From Flavobacterium sp. (GTDB taxonomy: Bacteria > Bacteroidota > Bacteroidia > Flavobacteriales > Flavobacteriaceae), in NCBI GenBank assembly GCA_015234525.1, contig JADGMX010000017.1:116314-180313 (forward strand): a stretch of DNA of 64,000 nucleotides, written 5' to 3'. Positions within the stretch are counted from its first letter, which is position 1. Each line of letters begins with the position of its first letter. Below, piece by piece: positions 27,422 to 36,544 of the stretch. A program made the position numbers and the translations under genes. The notes under the pieces were generated by a model, which ran no database searches, was not told where the DNA came from, and saw nothing but the letters and a program-made list of their open reading frames with translations.

Positions 27422-28435
27422 TTACGATCGGATTTTTTGTTCCCATTTCCAGGCGCTTGCCATTGCCTCTTCAAGCGTAGATTCAGCTTTCCAGCCTAAA
27501 ATATTGTTGGCTTTATCAGTGTTGGCATACGCCGATGTAATATCGCCTTCGCGTCGTCCGACGATTTTGTACGGAAGTTTTTTACCGCTGACCTTTTCGA
27601 ACGCGTTGATAACTTCCAGAACCGATGATCCTTTCCCGGTTCCGATATTGAACGTTTCAACCTTTTGTGCATTTTTCTTTTCGATCAATCGTTTTAGTGC
27701 GATTACGTGTGCTTTTGCCAGATCGACTACGTGAATATAATCGCGGACGGCCGTTCCGTCGGGAGTTGAGTAATCGTCGCCGTAAACCGAAAGTTCCTGA
27801 CGCAATCCGATGGCCGTTTGCGTAATGAATGGAACCAGATTTTGTGGAACACCGATTGGCAGTTCGCCGATATGAGCTGATGGATGCGCGCCAACCGGAT
27901 TAAAATAACGAAGTAAAATCGAATTGATGTTGCTCACCTTACAGGTGTCGGCTATGATCTCCTCACCTATTTGTTTGGTGTTTCCGTAGGGCGACATTGC
28001 TGTTTGAACGGGAGCCGTTTCGGTGATCGGCATTTCTTCGGCTTGACCGTAAACCGTACAAGAAGAGCTAAAGATAAAGTTTGCTTCCGGCTTTTGTTGA
28101 AGTTGTTGAAGCAAGTAAACCAATGTCGCGATGTTATTTTCGTAATAAAGCAATGGATTTTCGACGCTTTCACCTACCGCCTTTGAAGCGGCAAAATGAA
28201 TGACACCTGACACATTGGTGTGGTCTTTAAAAAAATCGGCGACATCCTTTTTATCCCGGAGATCCAATTTTATGAATTCGGGTTGTTTTCCCGTAATTGC
28301 TGTGATTCCCTTTAGCACATCTTCAGAAGAATTTGAGAGATTGTCGATGATGACAACTTCAAAACCTTCATTTTGGAGTTCGACTACGGTATGCGAACCG
28401 ATAAACCCCAATCCTCCTGTTACCAATATTTTCAT
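27422..28435 (-). CDS. galE: UDP-glucose 4-epimerase
   Basis: 337 residues. Interconverts UDP-glucose and UDP-galactose. It is an extended short-chain dehydrogenase: NAD-binding TGGLGFIGSH (6-15), SSSCTVYG (123-130) with the catalytic serine/threonine, and Tyr150/Lys154 in SPYGNTK. VGAHPSAHIGELPIGVPQNLVPF is the usual GalE nucleotide-sugar loop (longer than 20 residues here, near 182-204). It supplies activated sugars for surface polysaccharide. The aminotransferase gene upstream, separated by structured element copy c, is also a sugar-nucleotide enzyme. Confidence 0.95.
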   Translation of the reverse strand: MKILVTGGLGFIGSHTVVELQNEGFEVVIIDNLSNSSEDVLKGITAITGKQPEFIKLDLRDKKDVADFFKDHTNVSGVIHFAASKAVGESVENPLLYYENNIATLVYLLQQLQQKPEANFIFSSSCTVYGQAEEMPITETAPVQTAMSPYGNTKQIGEEIIADTCKVSNINSILLRYFNPVGAHPSAHIGELPIGVPQNLVPFITQTAIGLRQELSVYGDDYSTPDGTAVRDYIHVVDLAKAHVIALKRLIEKKNAQKVETFNIGTGKGSSVLEVINAFEKVSGKKLPYKIVGRREGDITSAYANTDKANNILGWKAESTLEEAMASAWKWEQKIRS

Positions 28436-28468
28436 GTCTTGTTGTTTGTTTAATTTAGTTTACAGCCC

Positions 28469-28541
28469 AGCCCTGATGGAGCCGGATATCCTTGTGAGCG
28501 TTCTTAAGCGAACAAGATAAAAGGCGAGAGCAGGAACAGCT
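28469..28541 (+). ncRNA. conserved structured element, copy c (type A)
   Basis: AGC-CCTG (28469-28475) pairs with CAGG (28531-28534) and AGCT (28538-28541). Inside are GAGCCGGATATCC and a short hairpin with CTT/AAG and GTTC/GAAC arms, then GATAAAAGGCGAGA. It lies in the galE-aminotransferase gap on the strand opposite to both genes. It is the shortest copy and its core is the most diverged. Confidence 0.55.
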
Positions 28542-28549
28542 GCATAAAA

Positions 28550-29683
28550 TTAACCCAGAAAACTGAGAATTTCGCCTGTAATGTACGAAATCTGCTCGTC
28601 GTCGAGTTCCGTGTGCATTGGCAGCGAAATCACCTCTTTGACAAGCGTATTTGTAATGGGAAAATCGGCCTCGTTATAACGTGAAGACGCGTATGCCTTT
28701 TGCGAATGAAGCGGAATCGGATAGTAAATCGCACACGGAATTTCTTTTGAAAGCAGGTGTTGCATAAGTTTATCGCGATCACCACCATTTACGATTCGCA
28801 GCGTATACTGATGAAAAACGTGGCTATCATCGTCACCGGAAACAATTGGCGTTATGATATTTTGATGTCCGCCGAGCGCCTTCGTATATTTTTGAGCCGC
28901 CGCCCGACGAGCTTGATTATACTGATCTAGTTTAGGCAATTTTGCGTTTAGAACCGCCGCCTGAACCGAATCCAATCTTGAGTTTACACCCACAACATCG
29001 TGATGGTAGCGTTCATACATTCCGTGGTTCACGATCCCGGTAATTTTGTAAGCAAGGTCGTCGTCGTTGGTAAAAATCGCACCGCCATCGCCATAGCAAC
29101 CAAGGTTTTTAGACGGAAAAAATGAGGTTGAAGCCACGTGGCCAATGCAGCCCACTTTAATTTTTGAACCGTCAGCAGATTTGTAATTGGCGCCAATAGC
29201 CTGAGCGTTGTCTTCAATTACATAAAGATTGTGCTGATTTGCAAGTTCCATAATTGCATCCATATTTGCGGCTTGGCCGAAAAGGTGAACGGGAACAATT
29301 GCTTTTGTTTTTGGCGTGATCGCTTTTTTGATGGCATCGACCGAAATGTTGAACGTTTCGGGATCGACATCAACAAGGACGGGAGTGAGTTGCAAAAGCG
29401 CGATCACTTCTACGGTTGCCGCAAAAGTGAAATCGGCTGTAATAACCTCGTCGCCTGGTTTTAAATCAAGGCCCATCATTGCGATTTGGAGCGCATCGGT
29501 ACCGTTTGCACACGGAATAACATGCTTTACGCCAAGATAACTTTCGAGGTTTTTCTTGAACGTTTGAACCTGTGGACCGTTAATATAGGTATTTGTATCA
29601 AGGACTTCTTGAATCGAATCGTTAACTGTTTGTTTAATTTGCTCGTATTGCCCTTTCAGGTCAACCATCTGGATTTTTTTCAT
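28550..29683 (-). CDS. DegT/DnrJ/EryC1/StrS family sugar aminotransferase
   Basis: 377 residues. The PLP lysine is Lys192 in FFPSKNLGCYGDGGAI, with VIEDNAQAIGA as the PLP-contacting aspartate/glutamine strand. The family transaminates nucleotide-linked keto-sugars used in surface glycans. The N-terminus (KIQMVDLKGQYEQIK) and the NGPQV loop resemble the WecE/WbpE branch. No other sugar-modification gene lies alongside except galE, so the exact sugar is unknown. The minus-strand box TAGATTTG at 29705-29712 is its likely promoter. Confidence 0.9.
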   Translation of the reverse strand: MKKIQMVDLKGQYEQIKQTVNDSIQEVLDTNTYINGPQVQTFKKNLESYLGVKHVIPCANGTDALQIAMMGLDLKPGDEVITADFTFAATVEVIALLQLTPVLVDVDPETFNISVDAIKKAITPKTKAIVPVHLFGQAANMDAIMELANQHNLYVIEDNAQAIGANYKSADGSKIKVGCIGHVASTSFFPSKNLGCYGDGGAIFTNDDDLAYKITGIVNHGMYERYHHDVVGVNSRLDSVQAAVLNAKLPKLDQYNQARRAAAQKYTKALGGHQNIITPIVSGDDDSHVFHQYTLRIVNGGDRDKLMQHLLSKEIPCAIYYPIPLHSQKAYASSRYNEADFPITNTLVKEVISLPMHTELDDEQISYITGEILSFLG

Positions 29684-29704
29684 TTTCTGGCGATTAAGAC
29701 GTCA

Positions 29705-29712
29705 CAAATCTA
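29705..29712 (-). promoter_or_regulatory. -7 box of the sugar aminotransferase gene
   Basis: Reads TAGATTTG on the minus strand and lies 21 nt before the aminotransferase start. Confidence 0.45.
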
Positions 29713-29773
29713 CTAATTTATGACGGACTTAAATCGATTTTCGGCTAAAGAGCTTAATTTAGCGGTCAACAAA

Positions 29774-31018
29774 ATGCGTATGTTTTTTCTATATAATTTA
29801 ATTGTTGTCGTTGCCGGATCGGTGTTGAATTTATTGGCGAAGGTGAGTCCGAAGCTGCGTTTATTCGTTGATGGCCGCAAGGATGTTTTTGAGCAATTGA
29901 CGCAAAAAATCAGTCCGGGCGACAAGACTTTTTGGTTTCATTCGGCATCATTAGGCGAATATGAGCAGGGACTTCCGGTGATGGAGCGAATCAAAGCCGA
30001 GTTTCCGGATCACAAAATCGTGTTGACCTTTTTTTCGCCTTCGGGATATGAAGTGAGAAAAAACAATGCTATCGCCGATGTAACGGTGTATTTGCCGCTG
30101 GATACAATCGTGAATGTCCGAAAATTTCTTGATGTCGTCAATCCGCAGATGGCGTTTTTTATTAAATACGAATTTTGGCCGAACTATCTAAAGGCGTTGC
30201 AAGATCGCGGAGTGAAGGCTTATCTGATTTCGGGTATTTTCAGAAAAAATCAGATGTTTTTTAAATGGTATGGCGGATTTTACCGAAAAGCGCTTAAAAC
30301 GATCTCCCACTTTTTCGTGCAAAACAATTTATCAAAAGAGTTGTTGGCAACGATCGGGATTCACCATGTTTCAATTTCAGGCGATACCAGATTTGACCGC
30401 GTTGCCGCTATTTTGGAGAAAGACAATTCGCTTGATTTTATCGAGGAATTCAAGCAAGATAAAATTGCGATAGTCATCGGAAGTTCGTGGCCGAAAGATG
30501 AAGCGGTTTTGATTGATTATATCAATTCGGCAGTAACTGCGAAGTTTATAATTGCACCACATAATATAAAGAAGGATCAAATCGAACAACTTCAGCAATC
30601 GATTACGCGAAAAGTGGCGATGTATTCTGAAATGAATTTAACAGATTTGGCTACGTCCGATGTTTTCATTATCGACACGGTCGGGCTTTTGACAAAAATT
30701 TACAGTTATGCTGATATTGCGTATGTTGGCGGCGGATTCGGAAATCCGGGTGTACATAATATGCTCGAGCCGGCAACGTTTGGCGTTCCGATAGTGATTG
30801 GACCGAATTATTCGCATTTTGCTGAAGCGACGGCATTGGTAACTAATGGCGGCGCGATTTCGATCAGCAATAAAGTCGAGCTAAAAGACGCATTCGACTT
30901 ATTAATTCAAAATCCGGATGAGCGTTATGAAAAGGGCAATATCGCATCGACCTTCGTGCAAATGAACCGAAACGCGACCAATATAATTGTCAAACATTTA
31001 ACAGCTGGGCGGTTGTGA
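29774..31018 (+). CDS. waaA: 3-deoxy-D-manno-octulosonic acid transferase
   Basis: About 414 residues from the ATG at 29774 (an ATG at 29780 and an earlier one at 29720 are alternatives; the N-terminal membrane anchor FFLYNLIVVVAGSVLNLLA favours 29774 or 29780). It adds Kdo to lipid A precursors at the inner membrane. GT30 features are visible: WFHSASLGEYEQGLPVME, YLPLDTIVNVRKFLD, FIKYEFWPNYL, and the donor-binding YVGGGFGNPGVHNMLEPATFG region near the C-terminus. Also known as kdtA. It begins divergently from the sugar aminotransferase. Confidence 0.93.
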   Translation: MRMFFLYNLIVVVAGSVLNLLAKVSPKLRLFVDGRKDVFEQLTQKISPGDKTFWFHSASLGEYEQGLPVMERIKAEFPDHKIVLTFFSPSGYEVRKNNAIADVTVYLPLDTIVNVRKFLDVVNPQMAFFIKYEFWPNYLKALQDRGVKAYLISGIFRKNQMFFKWYGGFYRKALKTISHFFVQNNLSKELLATIGIHHVSISGDTRFDRVAAILEKDNSLDFIEEFKQDKIAIVIGSSWPKDEAVLIDYINSAVTAKFIIAPHNIKKDQIEQLQQSITRKVAMYSEMNLTDLATSDVFIIDTVGLLTKIYSYADIAYVGGGFGNPGVHNMLEPATFGVPIVIGPNYSHFAEATALVTNGGAISISNKVELKDAFDLLIQNPDERYEKGNIASTFVQMNRNATNIIVKHLTAGRL

Positions 31019-31088
31019 CCTTCGGGCATACGTTTTTTAAAAGCCGTATATTGCGCCGCTAAAGATTGAATCACCAAAATTATCAGAA

Positions 31089-33230
31089 ATGAAGTTTACT
31101 AAAATCGTATTCCTATTTTTATTAGCCACACAATTGCACGCGCAACAAGGCGGAATGTGGGTTCCTTCGCTATTGAAAGGAATGAATGAAAAAGAAATGA
31201 AAGCGCTCGGAATGAAAATTTCGGCAGCCGACATTTACGATGCCAACAAACCGGGCATCAAAGATGCAGTCCCGCAATTTAACGGAGGTTGTACGGCTGA
31301 AGTTATTTCGCCAAAAGGATTGTTGCTGACAAATCACCACTGTGGTTACGGCGAAATCCAATCGCATTCGACAGTTGAGAATGATTATCTGACAGACGGA
31401 TTTTGGGCGATGAACCTCGAGCAGGAACTTCCGAATCCGGGTGTTGTTGTAACTTTTGTCGTAAAGATCGAAGATGTTACCGATCAGGTTTTAAACGGAG
31501 TTGATGCGTTGTCTTCTGAAGCTGATAAGCAAGCGAAGATTCAGCAAAATATCACATCGGTTTCAAATACATTTAAAAAAGAAGCTTGGCAGGAGAACAA
31601 AATCAGAAACTTTTTTGATGGCAATCAGTACTTGCTTTTTGTAACCGAAACCTATAAAGACATTCGATTGGTTGGTGCGCCGCCATCATCAATCGGAAAA
31701 TTTGGTTCGGATACCGATAACTGGGTTTGGCCAAGACATACGGGCGACTTTTCACTATTCAGAATTTACGCTGATAAAAATAACCGTCCGGCGGAATATT
31801 CAAAAGACAATGTTCCGTATACGCCACGTCACTTTTTGCCGGTTTCGATTGGCGGCGTCAAAGAAGACGACTTTACAATGGTGATGGGTTATCCTGGAAG
31901 AACAACTGAATATCTTCCGGCAGTTGCCGTTGAGCAAATTGTAAACGACTTGAACCCGGCTCGAATTTCAATCCGTGAAGCTGCGCTGAAAGTTCAGGAT
32001 GAATACATGCGAAAAGACAACGCGATTAAAATCCAATACGCTTCAAAGTATGCGGGAATTGCAAACTATTGGAAAAAATGGATTGGCGAAACGAAAGGTC
32101 TTAAGAAATCAAATGCTGTCGCGATTAAACGTGCCGGCGAAGCTGAATTCACCAAACGCGTTAACGCAAAAGGAAAAGTTGCCGAGTACGGAAATGTGCT
32201 TCCTGAATTTGAGCAGACCTACAAAGAAATCACACCATATGCGGTAGGACGCGAATATTTCAATGAGGTTTTCTTGCGCAATGTTGAAATGACAACGGTT
32301 GCATTCCGACTTTACCAGCTGGAACAGATTTACAACAATCGCGGCACACAATCTTTCAATGACAGAAAGCAGAACCTGATTGACGGCATGGGCGAATTCT
32401 ATAAGGATTTCAATGCTACTGTTGATGAAAAGGTATTTGAAAAGTTGATTGAAATTTATATCACAAAATCACCTCAGCAATTTCTGCCTGCAACACTGAA
32501 AGGAGCAAAAGCGTCACAACTGACTTCGAACATCTATCAAAAATCGAAGATGACAACTTTCGAGGGACTGAAGCAATTACTTTCAGGCGACGATAAAACG
32601 GTTTTGAAAAACATTAACGCAGATCCTGCTTTCATACTGATCAAGGCTGTTGCCGACAATTACTATACTGAGATCGCTCCGAAATACGATCAGTTGAATC
32701 TAAAGAACACGGGATTGCAACGAACCTATATGAAAGGTCTTTTGGAAATGAATCCCGACTCGCGCATTTTCCCGGATGCCAATAGTACGCTTCGGGTAAC
32801 CTATGGAAAAGTTGATGGCTACCAGCCGATGGATGCTGTTTCGTACGGACCTGTTACCTATCTCAACGGTGTAATGGAAAAATATGTGCCGGGTGATTAC
32901 GAATTTGACGTTCATGAAAAACTGATCGACCTTTACAACAAAAAAGATTACGGACCATATGGGGTAAACGGTAAGATGCCGGTGAACTTCATCGGTACCA
33001 ATCACACCACGGGTGGAAACTCGGGTAGCCCGGCAATTGATGCCCGCGGAAACCTGATCGGACTCAACTTTGACCGCGTATGGGAAGGAACAATGAGCGA
33101 TATTTATTACGATCCTGAAATCTGCCGAAACATTATGGTCGACATGCGATATGTTCTATTTATAATCGACAAATTTGCCGGTGCAAAACATCTTATTGAC
33201 GAAATGAAAATCGTTAAGCCAAAAAGATAA
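31089..33230 (+). CDS. S46 family dipeptidyl-peptidase, DPP11-like
   Basis: 713 residues with a signal peptide (cleavage near LHAQQ). It releases dipeptides from oligopeptide N-termini in the periplasm. S46 serine peptidase features: the catalytic histidine in LTNHHCGYGE (His84), an aspartate in WPRHTGDFSLFR, and the nucleophile Ser645 in TGGNSGSPAI. Arg663 in FDRVWEG lies 18 residues after the serine, matching Arg673 of Porphyromonas DPP11 (Ser655), which selects Asp/Glu at P1. DPP7-type enzymes have glycine there. Specificity for acidic residues is therefore inferred. Confidence 0.92.
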   Translation: MKFTKIVFLFLLATQLHAQQGGMWVPSLLKGMNEKEMKALGMKISAADIYDANKPGIKDAVPQFNGGCTAEVISPKGLLLTNHHCGYGEIQSHSTVENDYLTDGFWAMNLEQELPNPGVVVTFVVKIEDVTDQVLNGVDALSSEADKQAKIQQNITSVSNTFKKEAWQENKIRNFFDGNQYLLFVTETYKDIRLVGAPPSSIGKFGSDTDNWVWPRHTGDFSLFRIYADKNNRPAEYSKDNVPYTPRHFLPVSIGGVKEDDFTMVMGYPGRTTEYLPAVAVEQIVNDLNPARISIREAALKVQDEYMRKDNAIKIQYASKYAGIANYWKKWIGETKGLKKSNAVAIKRAGEAEFTKRVNAKGKVAEYGNVLPEFEQTYKEITPYAVGREYFNEVFLRNVEMTTVAFRLYQLEQIYNNRGTQSFNDRKQNLIDGMGEFYKDFNATVDEKVFEKLIEIYITKSPQQFLPATLKGAKASQLTSNIYQKSKMTTFEGLKQLLSGDDKTVLKNINADPAFILIKAVADNYYTEIAPKYDQLNLKNTGLQRTYMKGLLEMNPDSRIFPDANSTLRVTYGKVDGYQPMDAVSYGPVTYLNGVMEKYVPGDYEFDVHEKLIDLYNKKDYGPYGVNGKMPVNFIGTNHTTGGNSGSPAIDARGNLIGLNFDRVWEGTMSDIYYDPEICRNIMVDMRYVLFIIDKFAGAKHLIDEMKIVKPKR

Positions 33231-33329
33231 AAAATGCGGCAACATGGTGATTATCAGACAGACGTTAATCCCACAGAATGAGGCAGTTTAGGACAAAAAA
33301 TAATTTTTAAAAAAAAATTCAAAATAAAT

Positions 33330-33357
33330 TTTGCGTGTTAAAAAATTTATATCTTTG
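33330..33357 (+). promoter_or_regulatory. strong promoter of the small lipoprotein gene
   Basis: TTTG (33330-33333) and TATCTTTG (33350-33357) are separated by 16 nt in a very A/T-rich region. The -7 box is exact. The 38-nt leader that follows is also A/T-rich, as seen at highly expressed flavobacterial genes. Confidence 0.65.
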
Positions 33358-33395
33358 CCTCGAATTAATAATTAACCTTTTTATAATTAACTAAG

Positions 33396-33605
33396 ATGAA
33401 AAAAGTATTTTTAAGTTTAGCAGTAGTTGCAATGAGCGTTTCTTTTGTTTCTTGCAAAGAAACTAAAACTGAAACTGAAGAAGTTGTAGTACCTGTTGAA
33501 GAAGTAACTCCAGTTGAAGAAGTTGCTCCAGCTACAGATTCTATCACTGCTGAAACTACAACTACAACTACTACTACTGACGCTACTGCAGCTCCAGTAC
33601 AGTAA
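33396..33605 (+). CDS. small threonine/glutamate-rich lipoprotein
   Basis: 69 residues. A lipoprotein signal peptide ends in SFVSC, with the lipid-attached cysteine at residue 20. The mature 50 residues are low complexity: KETKTETEE, repeated VEEV(T/A)P units, then eight consecutive threonines and ATAAPVQ. Codons are unusually uniform (ACT/ACA, GTT/GTA, GAA), unlike the neighbours, which suggests high expression. It has its own promoter and terminator. I do not recognise a family; a small abundant envelope lipoprotein is the safest description. Confidence 0.8.
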   Translation: MKKVFLSLAVVAMSVSFVSCKETKTETEEVVVPVEEVTPVEEVAPATDSITAETTTTTTTTDATAAPVQ

Positions 33606-33627
33606 TTAAAGTTTACAGTCAAATAAG

Positions 33628-33655
33628 AGCTCCGCATTGCGGGGCTTTTTTTTTG
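33628..33655 (+). terminator. terminator after the small lipoprotein gene
   Basis: Stem AGCTCCGC (33628-33635) and GCGGGGCT (33639-33646) with one T-G pair and a 3-nt loop, followed by a run of Ts. Confidence 0.85.
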
Positions 33656-33718
33656 GCCTAAACCGAAATTAAAGACATCATTTTTTTGGCGACCTTTGTA
33701 CAAACTAAATATTCCCAT

Positions 33719-34888
33719 ATGACACACACCTATTACGTCAACGGAATGACTTGCTCAGGTTGCGAGGCACATGTAAAACACAGCCTCGAATCGCTTCCGG
33801 AAATCGTCTCAGCAAACGTTTCCAAAGACGATGCAACGGCCACAATCACAATGTCTACACATATTGCAACCGATAAGTTACAGCAAGCCCTTGGTGGCGC
33901 CACCAGTCGTTATCAAATTTCCGAACACCAGCAACCTCATCAACATCACGCCAAACCACCCGAGAAACATACTCCCGGCGCTAAATATTATTGCCCGATG
34001 CACTGCGAAGGCGATAAAGTTTACGACAAACCCGGAAGTTGTCCGGTATGCGGAATGAACCTTGAAAAATTGCCGCAGCTCAATGCCAAAAGAGTTTTCA
34101 GCTGCCCGATGCATCCTGAAGTTATCAGCGACAAACCCGGCGCTTGTCCAAAATGCGGAATGGACCTCGTTGCCAACAGCTCCAATGCAGATGATGAAGA
34201 CGAAAACTACAAATCGCTCCGCAAGAAGTTTATAATCGCGGTGATATTTACCGTGCCGATATTTGTCGTTGCCATGTCGGATATGATTCGCAACGGACTA
34301 TTCACCAACATTCTCAACCAAAATCAGCTGAATTGGATACAACTTCTACTCTGCCTTCCGGTGATTTACGTTACAAGAATGTTTTTTCAAAGAGCGTGGA
34401 CATCCGTGAAAACGCGCAATTTAAATATGTTCACTCTCATCGGACTTGGCACTAGTGTCGCATTTGTCTACAGCTTAACCGCGCTTTTATTTCCACAGGT
34501 GTTTCCAACCGACTTTACTCATAATGGCGCAGTTCACGTTTATTTTGAAGCCGTCGCGGTAATTCTGACCCTTGTTCTACTGGGTCAATTGCTCGAAGCG
34601 CGGGCGCATAGCAGCACCAATTCAGCCATCAAAGCACTGCTAGATTTGGTTCCGCCCACAGCCGTGCTGGTCAGAAATGGCGACGAAACAACTATCTCGG
34701 TCGATGACGTTCAGGTTGGCGACCTCCTGCGTGTAAAGCCAGGTGAAAAGATTCCGGTAGATGGAACCATCGTCGAAGGCAACGCCAGCATCGACGAATC
34801 AATGATCAGTGGCGAGCCAATTCCGGTTGAGAAATCTAGCAATGATAAAGTTGTCCGGGATCAATCAACGGAACCTCATCATTTGTGA
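33719..34888 (+). pseudogene. copper-type P-type ATPase, N-terminal fragment (frameshifted)
   Basis: 389 residues from the ATG at 33719. In order: a heavy-metal-associated domain with CxxC (residues 12-15, GMTCSGC), two YHS-like metal-binding units ([22 protein letters not shown] and CPMHPEV...CPKCGM, the first beginning near residue 92), four transmembrane helices, and the actuator domain up to [11 protein letters not shown]. The frame then leaves the family pattern after NDKVV and stops with [10 protein letters not shown]. Two bases (34856-34857) stand where one codon is expected, i.e. a one-base deletion. The continuation is in the next frame. Confidence 0.88.
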
Positions 34889-36192
34889 TGAAAGCAGAAA
34901 AAGTAGGTTCAGAAACACTGCTTTCGCAAATCATCAAAATGGTAAATGACGCCAGCCGCACGCGAGCGCCGATCCAAAAACTAGTCGACAAGATCGCAGC
35001 CGTATTTGTGCCAATTGTAATCGGTATCGCCATTCTCACCTTTTTTGCGTGGATGATATTTGGTGGTGAAAATCGCTATGCTTTTGCGTTAACCAATGCC
35101 ATTTCGGTGTTGATTATCGCCTGCCCTTGCGCACTCGGTTTGGCAACACCAATGTCGATTATGGTCGGCGTTGGCCGTGGCGCTCAGGCTGGAGTTCTGA
35201 TCAAAAATGCCGAAGCTCTGGAAAGCCTCAAAAAAGTGGATACCTTAATCGTCGACAAAACCGGAACGCTCACCGAAGGAAAACCCTCGCTTGATTCGAT
35301 TTACAGCGAAAATAAAACCGAGAATGAACTTTTGTCACTTATCGCTTCGGTAAATCAGCGAAGTGAACATCCGCTTGCGCTAGCTTTTGTAACAGCAGCA
35401 AAAACCCGGGAGCTTCCCCTTCAAAATGTCGAAAACTTCAAGTCAATTACCGGACAAGGCGTCTCAGGAACAGTCAATGACCAGCAAATTTTACTCGGAA
35501 ACATCTCCTTGCTAAATTCGCATCAAGTAGAAATTCCGAGCCAATTGAAGCAAATGGTCGAATCAAATCAGCAGCAGGGAAAAACTGTATCGTATGTTGC
35601 GGTTAACAACATTACCGAAGGCTTTGTGACGATTTCCGATAAAATAAAACCTGAAACGGCAAAAGTAGTTTCAAACTTACTGGCAAAAAACATCGATGTG
35701 ATCATGCTCACCGGCGACAATTCCCTTACCGCAAAAGCAGTTTCAGACCAACTCGCACTCACCGGTTTCCAAGCCGAAATGTCACCCGAAGACAAACTGA
35801 ACAAGATCAAAACGCTTCAAAATAACGGGAAGATCGTTGCAATGGCAGGCGACGGGATTAACGATGCGCCCGCTTTGGCACAAGCAAATGTTGGTATCGC
35901 AATGGGAACAGGAACAGATGTAGCAATCGAAAGTGCAACCATAACACTAGTTCGCGGCGACTTAAGCGGAATCGAAAAATCGTTTAACTTGAGTCGCGGT
36001 GTGCTGAAAAACATCAGGCAAAATCTATTCTTCGCCTTTATTTACAACATACTCGGCATTCCAATCGCAGCCGGACTGCTTTATCCAATCACCGGAACAC
36101 TGTTGTCGCCAATGATCGCCGGTGCGGCAATGAGCGTCAGTTCGGTCTCGGTGATTGTCAACTCCTTGCGACTCCGATCCCTTAAATTATAA
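34885..36192 (+). pseudogene. copper-type P-type ATPase, C-terminal fragment (frameshifted)
   Basis: The remainder of the same ATPase in the +1 frame: the end of the actuator domain, the membrane CPC motif (IIACPCALGLATP), the phosphorylated aspartate in DKTGTLTEG, the HP motif SEHPLA, GDGINDAPAL and the last two helices. A GTG at 34885 or ATG at 34888 overlaps the upstream stop codon (GTGATG around TGA), so re-initiation could make a separate polypeptide. That product would lack the metal-binding domains and the first four helices. The intact protein would be about 824 residues. Either a sequencing error or a real inactivation. Confidence 0.88.
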
Positions 36193-36200
36193 GCATAAAA

Positions 36201-36235
36201 AAACCCGTTAAACATTAGTCTAACGGGTTTTATTT
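36201..36235. terminator. bidirectional terminator between copA-like gene and tRNA genes
   Basis: A perfect 10-bp stem, AAACCCGTTA (36201-36210) and TAACGGGTTT (36221-36230), with a 10-nt loop and A/T-rich flanks on both sides. It can end the ATPase transcript on the plus strand and the tRNA transcript on the minus strand. Confidence 0.87.
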
Positions 36236-36237
36236 TG

Positions 36238-36323
36238 TACTCAGAGCGGGACTTGAACCCGCACGGACATTGCTGTCCACTGGATTTTAAGTCCAGCGTG
36301 TCTACCAATTTCACCATCCGAGC
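36238..36323 (-). tRNA. tRNA-Leu (UAA)
   Basis: An 86-nt cloverleaf on the minus strand starting GCTCGGATGGTG. The anticodon loop CTTAAAA sits between CTGGA and TCCAG arms, giving anticodon TAA. It has the long class II variable arm (GGACA/TGTCC) and a T-arm GCGGG-TTCAAGT-CCCGC. The acceptor closes with two G-U pairs, one at position 1:72. CCA is not encoded. Confidence 0.94.
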
Positions 36324-36336
36324 AGTAGCACATTGG

Positions 36337-36409
36337 AGCGAAAAACGGGATTCGAACCCGCGACCTCGACCTTGGCAAGGTCGCGCTCTACCAACTGAGC
36401 TATTTTCGC
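36337..36409 (-). tRNA. tRNA-Gly (GCC)
   Basis: A 73-nt cloverleaf on the minus strand starting GCGAAAATAGCTCAG. The anticodon loop TTGCCAA lies between CGACC and GGTCG, giving anticodon GCC. The T-arm is CGGG-TTCGAAT-CCCG, the acceptor GCGAAAA/TTTTCGC is perfect, and CCA is not encoded. It lies 13 nt upstream of tRNA-Leu, so both are probably processed from one transcript. Confidence 0.95.
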
Positions 36410-36544
36410 ATTTCATTCTGTAAAAGAACCGCAACACAACCGTATTGCGGAGGCAAATTTATAACTTTAATTGAATTATCCAAAGGAAAATTTTAGAAAA
36501 ATCAACACTTTTTGCAACTCACTGATACTGATTTATTTTCAGGA

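Noticed and set aside
33365..33727. Open minus-strand frame of 120 residues across the small lipoprotein gene
   Set aside because: It is rich in Val and Ser only because it is antisense to Thr/Glu/Val codons of the real lipoprotein gene, which has a promoter, signal peptide and terminator.
34850..34890. Programmed ribosomal frameshift in the copper ATPase gene
   Set aside because: No slippery heptamer, internal Shine-Dalgarno or following pseudoknot is visible. The known copA frameshift product truncates after a metal-binding domain, unlike here. A deletion or sequencing error is simpler.
36238..36409. The tRNA pair as an integration site for a mobile element
   Set aside because: No integrase and no direct repeat of a tRNA 3' end was found on either side.
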